Assembly: GCA_964386505.1 (NCBI GenBank)
Contig: CAYLSM010000030.1
Span: 1-31,313, forward strand
DNA from: JAJFUG01 sp964386505
Lineage (GTDB): Bacteria; Gemmatimonadota; Glassbacteria; GWA2-58-10
Direction: 5' to 3'
Length of the DNA: 31,313 nt
Shown: piece by piece, positions 14,432 to 22,196 of the stretch
Position numbering within the stretch: position 1 is the first letter of the stretch
How the letters are laid out: every line of letters begins with the position of its first letter
The notes under the pieces: generated by a model
What the model saw: only the letters and a program-made list of their open reading frames with translations
Told to the model about the DNA's origin: nothing
The model's database searches: none
Position numbers and translations under genes: made by a program

Positions 14432-16360
14432 ATGTCAATCCGGAGCCTTCAGGATGAGAGTGTTTCCGACCGGCTGAGGAAAGCCCAGGTGGCTCAGATT
14501 TTCTTCGTACTGCCTTTCCTGCTGCTCATCTCGGTGTTTTTCCGCTATCAGGTGCTGCACACCAGCGAATACCAGTTGCACTCCGAGGAAAACCGGTTGC
14601 GCCGGATCGAACTTCCGCCGCCGCGCGGGCTGATCCTGGACCGCAACGGAGCCGTGCTGGCCGAGAATATCCCCGCCTATTCGCTGGAAATCTACCCTCT
14701 GCCGGTGGATTCGATGACGATCCTGCTGCACCGTCTTGCCCCTCTGCTCGACCTCGACCCGGAGCAGCAGGAGCAGTTGATCGAGGATTTCCGCCGTCAT
14801 CGCACCACGCCGCTCAAGGTCTCGGGGAATATCGACCAGAAAACCCTGGCCGTGGTGGAGGAGCACCGCAACGAGCTGCCCAACATCCACCTGCGCTCGG
14901 ACATGAAACGCCACTATGTCCTGGGCGAGGCGGTGGCTCACGTGCTGGGCTACGTGGGTGAGATCAACGACCGCGAGATGGAGCAGGAGCGCTACAAGGA
15001 TTACAGCATGGGCAGCCTGATCGGCCGCAGCGGGATCGAATCCCAGTACGAGCACGATCTTCACGGCCGCCAGGGGATCAAGTTCGTGGAGGTGGATGTG
15101 CGCGGCCGCGAACTGGGACCGTTCCAGGACCGTCCGCCGCTGTTGCCCGAACCGGGCAAGGACCTGCAACTGACCATCGACAGCCGGCTCCAGCAGGCCA
15201 TGGCCTCGATCATGGACACGGTGGCGATCGGGGCGATGGTGGCGATGGACCCCAACAGCGGCGAGATACTGGCCATGGTCAGCCGGCCCTCGTTCGACCC
15301 GAACAACCTTTCGGCCGGCATCAGCAGCCGTGAGCTGCGTCAGTTGCTGTTCCACCCGGACAAGCCGTTCCTCAACCGTACGATCCAGGGTGTCTACCCT
15401 CCCGGTTCGACTTTCAAGGTCTTTACCGCCATGGTCGGGGCCGAACTGGGCTACATCCATCCGGATTACTCCGGCCTGGAGGTGGTCTGCCGGGGCGGCC
15501 TGCAGTACGGGCGGCGCTTTTTCAAGTGCTGGGAATCCGGGGGCCACGGGCGTGTGAACCTGTTTTCGGCAATTGTGCTCTCCTGCGACACTTTCTTCTA
15601 CCAGCTCGGAATCAAGATCGGCCTGGACAAGTTCTGCGAGATGGGCCGGCAGAGCGGAATTTTCGACAAGACCGGCATCGACCTGCCCAACGAGGAGCGC
15701 GGGCTGATCCCGGACGAGAGCTGGTACAACCGCACCCACGGCAAGGGCAACTGGGGCCCGGGCAACGTGCTGAACCTCTCCATCGGCCAGGGGGAAATTT
15801 CACTCACTCCGCTGGAGCTGGTCTGTCTGTACTCGGCCGTCGCCACGGGCGGCAAGCGCTACCGTCCGCACCTGGTCCGTGGCGACATCCGGCAGTTCCG
15901 TCTTCCTGACCTGATGTTTCAGCCCGAGAACATCCGGATGCTGATGGCCCCGCTCAGCGGGGTGATCAACGACGAGAGCCGGGGCACAGCACGCGGCAGC
16001 CGTCTGTTCGGACACGAGCTGCACATGGGCGGCAAGACAGGCACCGCTCAGAACCCGCACGGCGAGGACCATGGCCTGTTCGTGGGCATCTACCCGATGG
16101 AGGCCCCGGAAATAGTGGTCTCAATCGTGATCGAGTTCGGCGGGCACGGCTCGGCCACGGCCCGTCTGGTTCGCGACCTGGTGCTTGAATACATCCGTCT
16201 GAAAGACCTGGATAACCAGAAATCCCTGGCCGCGGCCACCTCCACCGCACCCGATACCCTGGCCGACACGACGCCAGCGCAGCCGACGGTCGAACCGTCA
16301 CACCCGGTCGCACCAGCCGCCACACCGGCCACGGACAGCCTAACCACAGGAACGCGATGA
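14432..16360 (+). CDS. mrdA: Penicillin-binding protein 2 (elongation-specific transpeptidase)
   Basis: PBP2 cross-links peptidoglycan during rod elongation. This 642-residue protein has an N-terminal membrane anchor (about 22-40) and a PBP dimerisation/pedestal region starting at PPPRGLILDRNGAVLAEN. The transpeptidase domain has the active-site S326-T-F-K329 (in PPGSTFK), the second motif as Ser384-Cys-Asp386 (SCD, common in PBP2 in place of SxN) and K535-T-G-T538 (GGKTGTAQN). After about residue 590 it carries an unusual Ala/Thr/Pro-rich tail of about 50 residues, probably disordered in the periplasm. GGAGGCGGG precedes the ATG. The stop directly abuts the rodA start. Proteins of the SEDS partner RodA and of this class act as a pair. 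Confidence 0.95.
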   Translation: MSIRSLQDESVSDRLRKAQVAQIFFVLPFLLLISVFFRYQVLHTSEYQLHSEENRLRRIELPPPRGLILDRNGAVLAENIPAYSLEIYPLPVDSMTILLHRLAPLLDLDPEQQEQLIEDFRRHRTTPLKVSGNIDQKTLAVVEEHRNELPNIHLRSDMKRHYVLGEAVAHVLGYVGEINDREMEQERYKDYSMGSLIGRSGIESQYEHDLHGRQGIKFVEVDVRGRELGPFQDRPPLLPEPGKDLQLTIDSRLQQAMASIMDTVAIGAMVAMDPNSGEILAMVSRPSFDPNNLSAGISSRELRQLLFHPDKPFLNRTIQGVYPPGSTFKVFTAMVGAELGYIHPDYSGLEVVCRGGLQYGRRFFKCWESGGHGRVNLFSAIVLSCDTFFYQLGIKIGLDKFCEMGRQSGIFDKTGIDLPNEERGLIPDESWYNRTHGKGNWGPGNVLNLSIGQGEISLTPLELVCLYSAVATGGKRYRPHLVRGDIRQFRLPDLMFQPENIRMLMAPLSGVINDESRGTARGSRLFGHELHMGGKTGTAQNPHGEDHGLFVGIYPMEAPEIVVSIVIEFGGHGSATARLVRDLVLEYIRLKDLDNQKSLAAATSTAPDTLADTTPAQPTVEPSHPVAPAATPATDSLTTGTR

Positions 16361-17599
16361 ATGGACTGGCTTAAGAAATATGACTGGTTTCTTCTGAGCC
16401 TGGTGCTGGCCCTGACTCTGTCCGGGATAGCGATGATCTACAGCGCCGACCAGATTCAGACCACCCGTCTGACCGGCGTCCTGCACCACCGCCGCCAGTT
16501 GCTCTGGCTGATTGTCTCGATAGTGGTCCTTCTCATGACCAGCACGATTAACCTCCGCACTGTGGAGTCGCTCTCCTACCCGATCTACGCCCTGGTCAAC
16601 ATCGGGCTGGTCATTCTCCTGGTCACTGCCAGCGGCGTGGAGCGCTGGATCGACATTCCCGGCACCAGTATCAAGATACAGCCCTCGGAAATGGCCAAGA
16701 TGAGCGTGATCCTGGCCCTGGCCACCTATTTCGCCAACAGGAAGAAAAAGATCGAGGGCCTGAAAGACCTGATCGTGCCGATGATGATCATGGGCATCCC
16801 CGGGGTGCTCACCCTTCTTCAGCCCGACCTGGGCACGGCCATCGTGTTTTTCTTCATCTTCTTCGGCATGCTATACTGGGCGGGCCTCAGGCCGATTTAC
16901 CTGTTCCTGCTGCTCAGCCCGGTAATCAGTTTCTTCCTCGCCCTGGTCAGTCTGCTGGGCCAGATGACCCTGCCGCTCTGGGGCGTGTTCTTCGTCATTC
17001 TGGTAGCCTTGGTGTTCTACAACCGGGTCTTCCTGATGGATTCGGTGATCATCCTGACCGCCAATCTGGCCACCGGCATATTGACCTCGCCGCTCTGGAA
17101 CAGTCTCAAACCCTACCAGCAGAACCGTATCCTGGTATTCTTCCAGCCCGAGCGCGACCCGCAGGGCACGGGTTGGCATATCATCCAGAGCAAGGTTTCA
17201 ATCGGCTCGGGAGGATTGCTGGGCAAGGGTTACCTGGAGGGGACCCAGAAAAACCTGGCCTTCCTGCCGGCCCAGCACACGGATTTTATTTTCCCGCTGG
17301 TGGGAGAGGAATTCGGCTTTTTAGGTGTGACCTTTATTCTTGCGCTTTTTTTCCTGCTCGTGTACCGTATTGTCGAACTGGCGCGGATAGCCGGCAGTAG
17401 TTTCGCCAGCATGGTGGCTTTCGGGATCGCCAGCTTCATTTTCGGCCACATCATAATCAATGTGGGCATGACCGTGGGCCTGATGCCCATCACCGGCCTG
17501 CCGTTGCCGCTGTTCAGCTACGGCGGATCGTTTCTGATGACCTGTTACCTGGCTGTGGGCCTGTTGCAGCGTATCTATCTTGACCGGAGCGGACTGTAA
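16361..17599 (+). CDS. rodA: Peptidoglycan glycosyltransferase RodA (SEDS family)
   Basis: RodA polymerises lipid II into glycan strands together with PBP2. The 412-residue protein has about ten membrane segments. SEDS landmarks are GVERWIDIPGTSIKIQPSEMAKM (near 105-125), LLQPDLGTAIVF, and the periplasmic loop LKPYQQNRILVFFQPERDP. GTGWHIIQSKVSIGSGGLLGKG follows that loop, then FLPAQHTDFIFPLVGEEFGF and the C-terminal GLPLPLFSYGGS. The ATG follows the mrdA stop without a gap and the TAA overlaps the next ATG (TAATG), so mrdA, rodA and the glycosyltransferase appear to be translated in series. Confidence 0.95.
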   Translation: MDWLKKYDWFLLSLVLALTLSGIAMIYSADQIQTTRLTGVLHHRRQLLWLIVSIVVLLMTSTINLRTVESLSYPIYALVNIGLVILLVTASGVERWIDIPGTSIKIQPSEMAKMSVILALATYFANRKKKIEGLKDLIVPMMIMGIPGVLTLLQPDLGTAIVFFFIFFGMLYWAGLRPIYLFLLLSPVISFFLALVSLLGQMTLPLWGVFFVILVALVFYNRVFLMDSVIILTANLATGILTSPLWNSLKPYQQNRILVFFQPERDPQGTGWHIIQSKVSIGSGGLLGKGYLEGTQKNLAFLPAQHTDFIFPLVGEEFGFLGVTFILALFFLLVYRIVELARIAGSSFASMVAFGIASFIFGHIIINVGMTVGLMPITGLPLPLFSYGGSFLMTCYLAVGLLQRIYLDRSGL

Positions 17600-18576
17600 T
17601 GGAAGGTCAGTCCAAAGCCGCGGACAGCGTGAATGTCTCGGTGCTCGTGCCGGTCTACAACGAGGCCGGGTCGCTGGCGGAGCTGCACGCGCGCCTGACA
17701 GCGGTGCTGGAGACCACGGGACGCTCATTCGAGATACTGTTCGTGGATGACGGGAGCACGGACGGCTCGGTGGACATACTCAAAAAGCTGAGCCGGGAAG
17801 ACCGTCACATGCGCCTGGTGAGGTTCCGCCGGAATTTCGGCAAGAGCGCGGCACTGGAGGCCGGGTTCTCACGGGTGCGCGGCGAGTTGGTGTTCACCAT
17901 GGATGCAGACCTGCAGGATGACCCGGACGAGATTCCTGCCTTCATCGCCAAGCTGGAGGAGGGTTACGACCTGGTCTCGGGCTGGAAAGCCAAGCGCCAC
18001 GACCCCTTGAGCAAAACCCTGCCCTCCAAGCTGTTCAACCGGGTGACCTCGCTGGTTAGCGGCCTGCGCCTGCACGATTTCAACTGCGGGTTCAAGCTCT
18101 ACCGGGCCGAGGTGGTCCACTCGCTGCGGGTCTACGGCGAGCTGCACCGCTACCTTCCGGCCCTGGCGCATTTCCAGGGCTGGCGCGTAACCGAGATCCC
18201 GGTGCGCCATCACGCCCGTCGACACGGGGTGAGCAAGTTCGGCTCCAGCCGTCTGGTCAAGGGCTACCTGGACCTGATGACCGTGGTGTTCCTCAACCGC
18301 TACACCCGTCGGCCGCTGCATTTTTTCGGCACCCTTGGCTCTATTTTCTGCGCGGCCGGGTTCGGCATAGGCTGCTACTTTGTCTGGTACTGGCTGCTCA
18401 ATCACAACATCGGTGGACGGGTGCCGCTGCTGCTGTTCGCCGTGTTCCTGATGCTGAGCGGCATCCAGCTCATCTCCACCGGCCTGATCGGCGAGATGCT
18501 GGCTGCGCGAAGCGACCGCGGCGAACCCGCCTACCGTCTGGCCGGCGACAGCGAGAGCGACCGCGCGGCGCTCTGA
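17599..18576 (+). CDS. GT2-family, DPM1/GtrB-like membrane glycosyltransferase
   Basis: The 325-residue protein has an N-terminal GT-A domain with VSVLVPVYNEAGSL, FVDDGSTDGS, the acceptor/donor-site motif MDADLQDDPDEIP and FNCGFKLYR. Two C-terminal membrane helices follow (about 240-266 and 275-298, ending in GLIGEM). This layout is that of polyprenyl-phosphate glycosyltransferases such as GtrB, ArnC and DPM1 relatives, which load a sugar onto undecaprenyl phosphate at the cytoplasmic face. The sugar cannot be read from the sequence. Its ATG overlaps the rodA stop, an uncommon partner for rodA, so a role in decorating or priming an envelope glycan during elongation is a reasonable inference only. 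Confidence 0.85.
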   Translation: MEGQSKAADSVNVSVLVPVYNEAGSLAELHARLTAVLETTGRSFEILFVDDGSTDGSVDILKKLSREDRHMRLVRFRRNFGKSAALEAGFSRVRGELVFTMDADLQDDPDEIPAFIAKLEEGYDLVSGWKAKRHDPLSKTLPSKLFNRVTSLVSGLRLHDFNCGFKLYRAEVVHSLRVYGELHRYLPALAHFQGWRVTEIPVRHHARRHGVSKFGSSRLVKGYLDLMTVVFLNRYTRRPLHFFGTLGSIFCAAGFGIGCYFVWYWLLNHNIGGRVPLLLFAVFLMLSGIQLISTGLIGEMLAARSDRGEPAYRLAGDSESDRAAL

Positions 18577-18745
18577 CATCCCGTACTTTGCAACTCATCT
18601 GCCTTTATGGCGTTAAATCTATATCCAGACTGATATGAATCCCTCCGGGCGGCAGAGCCCTGCCCTCTCGTCAGGCCCCCGCCCGGCTGCTTCTGTCGAA
18701 TAATTCCGCCTCACCCTGTCCAGAACGCCGATCCCGGAGGCCACC

Positions 18746-19669
18746 ATGAGCAGCAGTGTCAGCCGTCGGAGTTTTGTCCGCCAATCGCTCGCTTTCAGCG
18801 GGGCCTCGCTGGCCGCCGCCGGGCTGAGCCTGGAGCACACCTCCCTGCTTGCGGCCCAGGGCGCCGCCCCGGCCTCGGACAGTCCCAAGGTGACCGGCCT
18901 GCAGAAAGGCCGCCTGGGCAAGCTGGAAATCTCGCGCCTGCTCTGCGGCGGCAACCTGTTCAGCGGGTTCGCCCACAGCCGCGACCTGGTCTATGTCTCG
19001 GGCCTGCTTAAAAACTATTTCACTCCAGAAAAGATCATGGACACCCTGCAGATCGCCGAGGAAAACGGGATCACAGCCGCGGTGCTGCGCTGCGACGAGC
19101 AGATCGGCTCGGTGCTGGAACGCTACCGCAAGGAACGAGGCGGCAAGATACAGTGGATCGCCCAGACCTACCCCAAGCTTGATAACCTGTACGAGAACGT
19201 GCAGTACGCCATCGACCACGGTGCAGTGGCGGCGTTCCCGCAGGGTGGGATCGGCGACACCTTTGTCACCGGCGGGCATATCGATGAGCTGGGCAAGGTG
19301 ATCGAATTCATGAAAAAGAACGGCCTGGTGGCCGGGATCGGCTCGCACATGCTGGCCGTGACCGCCCAGGCTGAAAAGCACGGCATGAACCCGGACTTCT
19401 ATTTCAAGACCATCAACACCGCGGGTTACGAGACCCAGCCTCCGGAGGAGATCGCGGCCCTGTTCCGTGAGATAAACAAGCCCTGGATCGCGTTCAAGGT
19501 GCTGGGCGCGGGCGCGGTGCTGCCGCAGGACGGGTTCAAGATGGCTTTCAGGATGGGGGCCGATTTCATCAACGTGGGGATGTTCGATTTCCAGGTGAAA
19601 GAGGATATCGTGGCCGTGCGCGACCTTCTGGCAGGCGAACTCGACCGTCAGCGGCCCTGGTGTTCCTGA
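18746..19669 (+). CDS. Tat-signal protein with TIM-barrel-like (aldo/keto reductase-like) body, function unknown
   Basis: The N-terminus has a twin-arginine motif (SRRSFVRQSL, residues 6-15) followed by an alanine-rich hydrophobic stretch and ALAAQ-like ending near residue 37, so it is predicted to be exported folded. The mature part begins KGRLGKLEISRLLCGGNLFSG, reminiscent of the LGxTGLxVSRLGLG start of aldo/keto reductases. It then shows alternating helix/strand segments fitting a barrel. The usual AKR catalytic tetrad is not evident by eye. GGAGG five bases before the ATG supports the start. It stands alone, with a 169-base gap upstream and a terminator downstream. A cofactor-dependent oxidoreductase or an isomerase-like barrel are both possible. 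Confidence 0.7.
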   Translation: MSSSVSRRSFVRQSLAFSGASLAAAGLSLEHTSLLAAQGAAPASDSPKVTGLQKGRLGKLEISRLLCGGNLFSGFAHSRDLVYVSGLLKNYFTPEKIMDTLQIAEENGITAAVLRCDEQIGSVLERYRKERGGKIQWIAQTYPKLDNLYENVQYAIDHGAVAAFPQGGIGDTFVTGGHIDELGKVIEFMKKNGLVAGIGSHMLAVTAQAEKHGMNPDFYFKTINTAGYETQPPEEIAALFREINKPWIAFKVLGAGAVLPQDGFKMAFRMGADFINVGMFDFQVKEDIVAVRDLLAGELDRQRPWCS

Positions 19670-19807
19670 GACCGGCAAGTGTGAGGCCGTCTTTCCCAGG
19701 GCGCGCCGAACTCCGTGACTGAACGGCCTTATTACCTGAGCTTAATGTTAAGGTAAAAATCGGCCAAAATTAACAAATAGCTAACACCGTAAACATCGAG
19801 CGCAACA

Positions 19808-19843
19808 CAAAAGGGGCACGGACTGACCGTGCCCCTTCTCTTT
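19808..19843. terminator. Bidirectional rho-independent terminator
   Basis: A perfect 11-base stem AAGGGGCACGG (19811-19821) / CCGTGCCCCTT (19827-19837) closes a 5-base loop. TCTCTTT follows on the plus strand and TTTTGTG on the minus strand. It lies between the Tat protein gene (+) and the sorting-tail gene (-), which converge. The arm is the same as that of the palindrome at 2383-2406. Confidence 0.85.
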
Positions 19844-19879
19844 ACGCATTATGCCTGACCGCTGTTCTTCCACCCACCT

Positions 19880-20461
19880 CTACTTCAAGACCACCATCTT
19901 GCGCGTGGCGCGGTACTCGCCGGCCTGGATGCGGTAGAAATACACTCCGCTCGACACGCGCCGTCCACCCTCATCCGTCCCGTCCCAGTTCACGCTGTAC
20001 TGCCCGGGGACCTTGGTCTCGCGCACCAGGGTGCGCACCACCTGCCCGCGCAGGTTGTACACGCTGAGTTCCACCATTACCGGGGGTGAACTCTCCGGGA
20101 TGTTGTAGCTGATCGTGGTGGAGGGGTTGAACGGGTTCGGGGAATTCTGCGCCAGGCCGAAAGCCTTGGGTAACTGGGCGCCGCTGCTGCTGAGTCCCAG
20201 ATCGGAATAGGCCTGGTCCAGCATCTGCTGCGCCAGGCCGCCGCCCTCGGCGCTCACGCCGTCGAGGGTCTTCAGGTCGGCGTTGCGCGGTGTGTGAAGC
20301 ACCGAGCCGTCCGGAAACACGAGATCGATCCTGTCGCCATGGGCCTGGATGCTGTAGCCCTGGGCGGAATTTTCCTGGTTCTGGTCGGCTTTAACCTGCG
20401 TCGCCGCAAGTCCTAAGAACAGAGCCACAGCCAGGAGTGCCAGACTTCTCAGTATTCTCAT
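19880..20461 (-). CDS. Small secreted protein with C-terminal T9SS/FlgD-like sorting domain
   Basis: The 193-residue protein has a signal peptide (MRILRSLALLAVALFLGLA, cleavage probably after VKA near residue 25). A short region of about 75 residues with no recognised domain follows, then a roughly 90-residue C-terminal module beginning FGLAQNSPNPFNPSTTISY. That module contains LSVYNLRGQVVRTLV, GQYSVNWDGTDEGGRRVSSG and the ending MVVLK. This is the classic SPNPFNP...VYDxxGxxV...GxYxxxWDG...GVYFYRL module of secreted FCB-group proteins, used as a sorting or FlgD-type Ig domain. Usually it is the tail of a much larger protein, and here it makes up half of the protein. AGGGAGG five bases before the ATG supports the start. 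Confidence 0.85.
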   Translation of the reverse strand: MRILRSLALLAVALFLGLAATQVKADQNQENSAQGYSIQAHGDRIDLVFPDGSVLHTPRNADLKTLDGVSAEGGGLAQQMLDQAYSDLGLSSSGAQLPKAFGLAQNSPNPFNPSTTISYNIPESSPPVMVELSVYNLRGQVVRTLVRETKVPGQYSVNWDGTDEGGRRVSSGVYFYRIQAGEYRATRKMVVLK

Positions 20462-20663
20462 GGGGGCCTCCCTTTTGTCAGCGTTAAGGACTGGAACGTC
20501 TTCTATCCTGTTGATAGCAAATTACATACCACGTCAGGACAAATTTCCGGTCATCTCGCTGGCAGGCCTGTCAGCTCTGGTTCCGCGGCGTTTCATGCCC
20601 TCCGGTGCAAGTTTTTTCCTGTTAATCGCGCGCCCTATTTACTGCAAAGTGGTACCATATGAG

Positions 20664-22196
20664 TCACTGTTTCTCCGGAAAATCGGAGTCACCGAACACC
20701 TCGGCGCTGAAAATCTCGAGCTGGGTACCCGGTTGTTTCCAGGCCTCCGGCGGAAGGCCGGCTTTGCGGCAGGTCTGGGCCAGGAATGTCAGACGGTCCC
20801 AGCCGAACTCGACCGGCACCTGCGGCAGCAGCAAGCCCTGGTAGGCCCCACGCCGCACGATCAGGCCGTCCCGCCCCACCTGCACCTCGTCCGGGTCGGT
20901 CAGGGGACGGATCGGGCTGAGGACCGAGATTTCGTAGTCCAGGTCCGGCAGCTCGCTCTTGGTCACTGGAGAGAAGCGCGGGTCGTGAAGTGCCGCCGCC
21001 TCGGCCATCTCGCGTACGGTCTCAACCAGGGGCTTGACCGCGATTATATAGCCGATGCAGCCGCGCAACTCACCGTGCTTTTTCAGGGTGACAAACGCGC
21101 CGCGCTTTTCCCCCAGCACCGGAGTTATTGCCTTGCATTCAGGTTTCTCGCCCCCGGCCACGCAGTATGCGACAGTTTTGTGCGCCAGATCGAGCAGGTA
21201 TTTTTTCTCTTTGTCGTCGAGGCCCATTTTTTCCCCGGAGGTTTTGGTTTTGTCGGTCTGAGAGGACATTGTATCGGCCTGACTGTACAGCCGTGCGGCA
21301 AGGTAGCCCACTACCCGTTTGAGGTCGCCGGTGGCATCCCCGGAATTGGCGCTCATCAGCACCTGTGAGCGGTCGGCGCCCAGGGCGGCGGCGGCCTGCA
21401 TCACCGCGGCAATCGGTCCGCCGCCGCAGGCCTCGGCTTCTCCGGAGGTCAGCTCGCGCAGGAGCCCGGCCGGATCGAAACGCGCCACGCAATCCGCGGT
21501 GCGGCTGTCGATACTCCGGGCCTGCTGATCGGTGTGGAAATGGGACAAATCGCTGCTCGCCACCAGGAGCACGTCCTTGCGGTTCCCGACAGCCTTGGCC
21601 AGGGCATCTCCCAGGGCCTTGCAATGCTCGGGACGCTGCGAGCCCATCACCACCGGGACCAGGTGGAATTTGCCCAGCACGGTCTGCAGGAAAGGAAGCT
21701 GCACCTCCAGGGAGTGCTCGCCCATCTGGCCGGAGTTGTAGTGGCCCTCCCGTCCGCAGTGCACCGAGGGCGCGCCCGCCGCGACCAGACGGTCGGCCAG
21801 GGCCGTGTCGACCGGAACCACTCCCAGCGGTGTGCTGTAGGCTCCCCGGCAGAGCACCGAACTGAACTCGAAATACTCCTGGTGCGAGGGCGAGACCACG
21901 ACCACCGTGGAATATTTGAAGCCCTCGAGCTGACGGTAGGCGGCGGCTGCCACCAGGCCGGAATATACATACCCGGCGTGCGGGCAGACAACGGCCAGGG
22001 GCTTCACACGCGGCGCGGCGGGACGGGAGTGGGCCAGAAGCTGCGCCAGCATGCCGGCCAGCTCGGAGGAATCGGCCGGGTAGAACGTCCCAGCCACTGC
22101 GGGAGGACGGACCTCCAGCCCGGTGCCAGGGGCAGCGGAGCAGGCCCCGGCTCCCAGCCACAGTGCCAGCGTGCACCAAAGAAACATCTTTTTCAT
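20664..22196 (-). CDS. amrB-amrA: AmmeMemoRadiSam fusion: MEMO (protein B) plus AMMECR1 (protein A), with export signal
   Basis: The 510-residue protein joins two halves of the AmmeMemoRadiSam system. Residues 28-305 form a MEMO1 domain (AVAGTFYP, PHAGYVYSG, SPSHQEYF, SSDLSHFH, EACGGGPIAA). His73, His105 and Cys257 correspond to the metal-binding residues described for human MEMO1. After a short Lys/Ser/Thr linker (about 306-325), residues 326-505 are an AMMECR1 domain with the invariant LRGCIG (377-382). The N-terminus (MKKMFLWCTLALWLGAGACS) is a signal peptide with a weak lipobox AGA-Cys19, so the protein may be a lipoprotein or secreted. It overlaps the radical SAM gene by four bases (ATGA). 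The system's biochemical function is not known. Confidence 0.92.
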   Translation of the reverse strand: MKKMFLWCTLALWLGAGACSAAPGTGLEVRPPAVAGTFYPADSSELAGMLAQLLAHSRPAAPRVKPLAVVCPHAGYVYSGLVAAAAYRQLEGFKYSTVVVVSPSHQEYFEFSSVLCRGAYSTPLGVVPVDTALADRLVAAGAPSVHCGREGHYNSGQMGEHSLEVQLPFLQTVLGKFHLVPVVMGSQRPEHCKALGDALAKAVGNRKDVLLVASSDLSHFHTDQQARSIDSRTADCVARFDPAGLLRELTSGEAEACGGGPIAAVMQAAAALGADRSQVLMSANSGDATGDLKRVVGYLAARLYSQADTMSSQTDKTKTSGEKMGLDDKEKKYLLDLAHKTVAYCVAGGEKPECKAITPVLGEKRGAFVTLKKHGELRGCIGYIIAVKPLVETVREMAEAAALHDPRFSPVTKSELPDLDYEISVLSPIRPLTDPDEVQVGRDGLIVRRGAYQGLLLPQVPVEFGWDRLTFLAQTCRKAGLPPEAWKQPGTQLEIFSAEVFGDSDFPEKQ

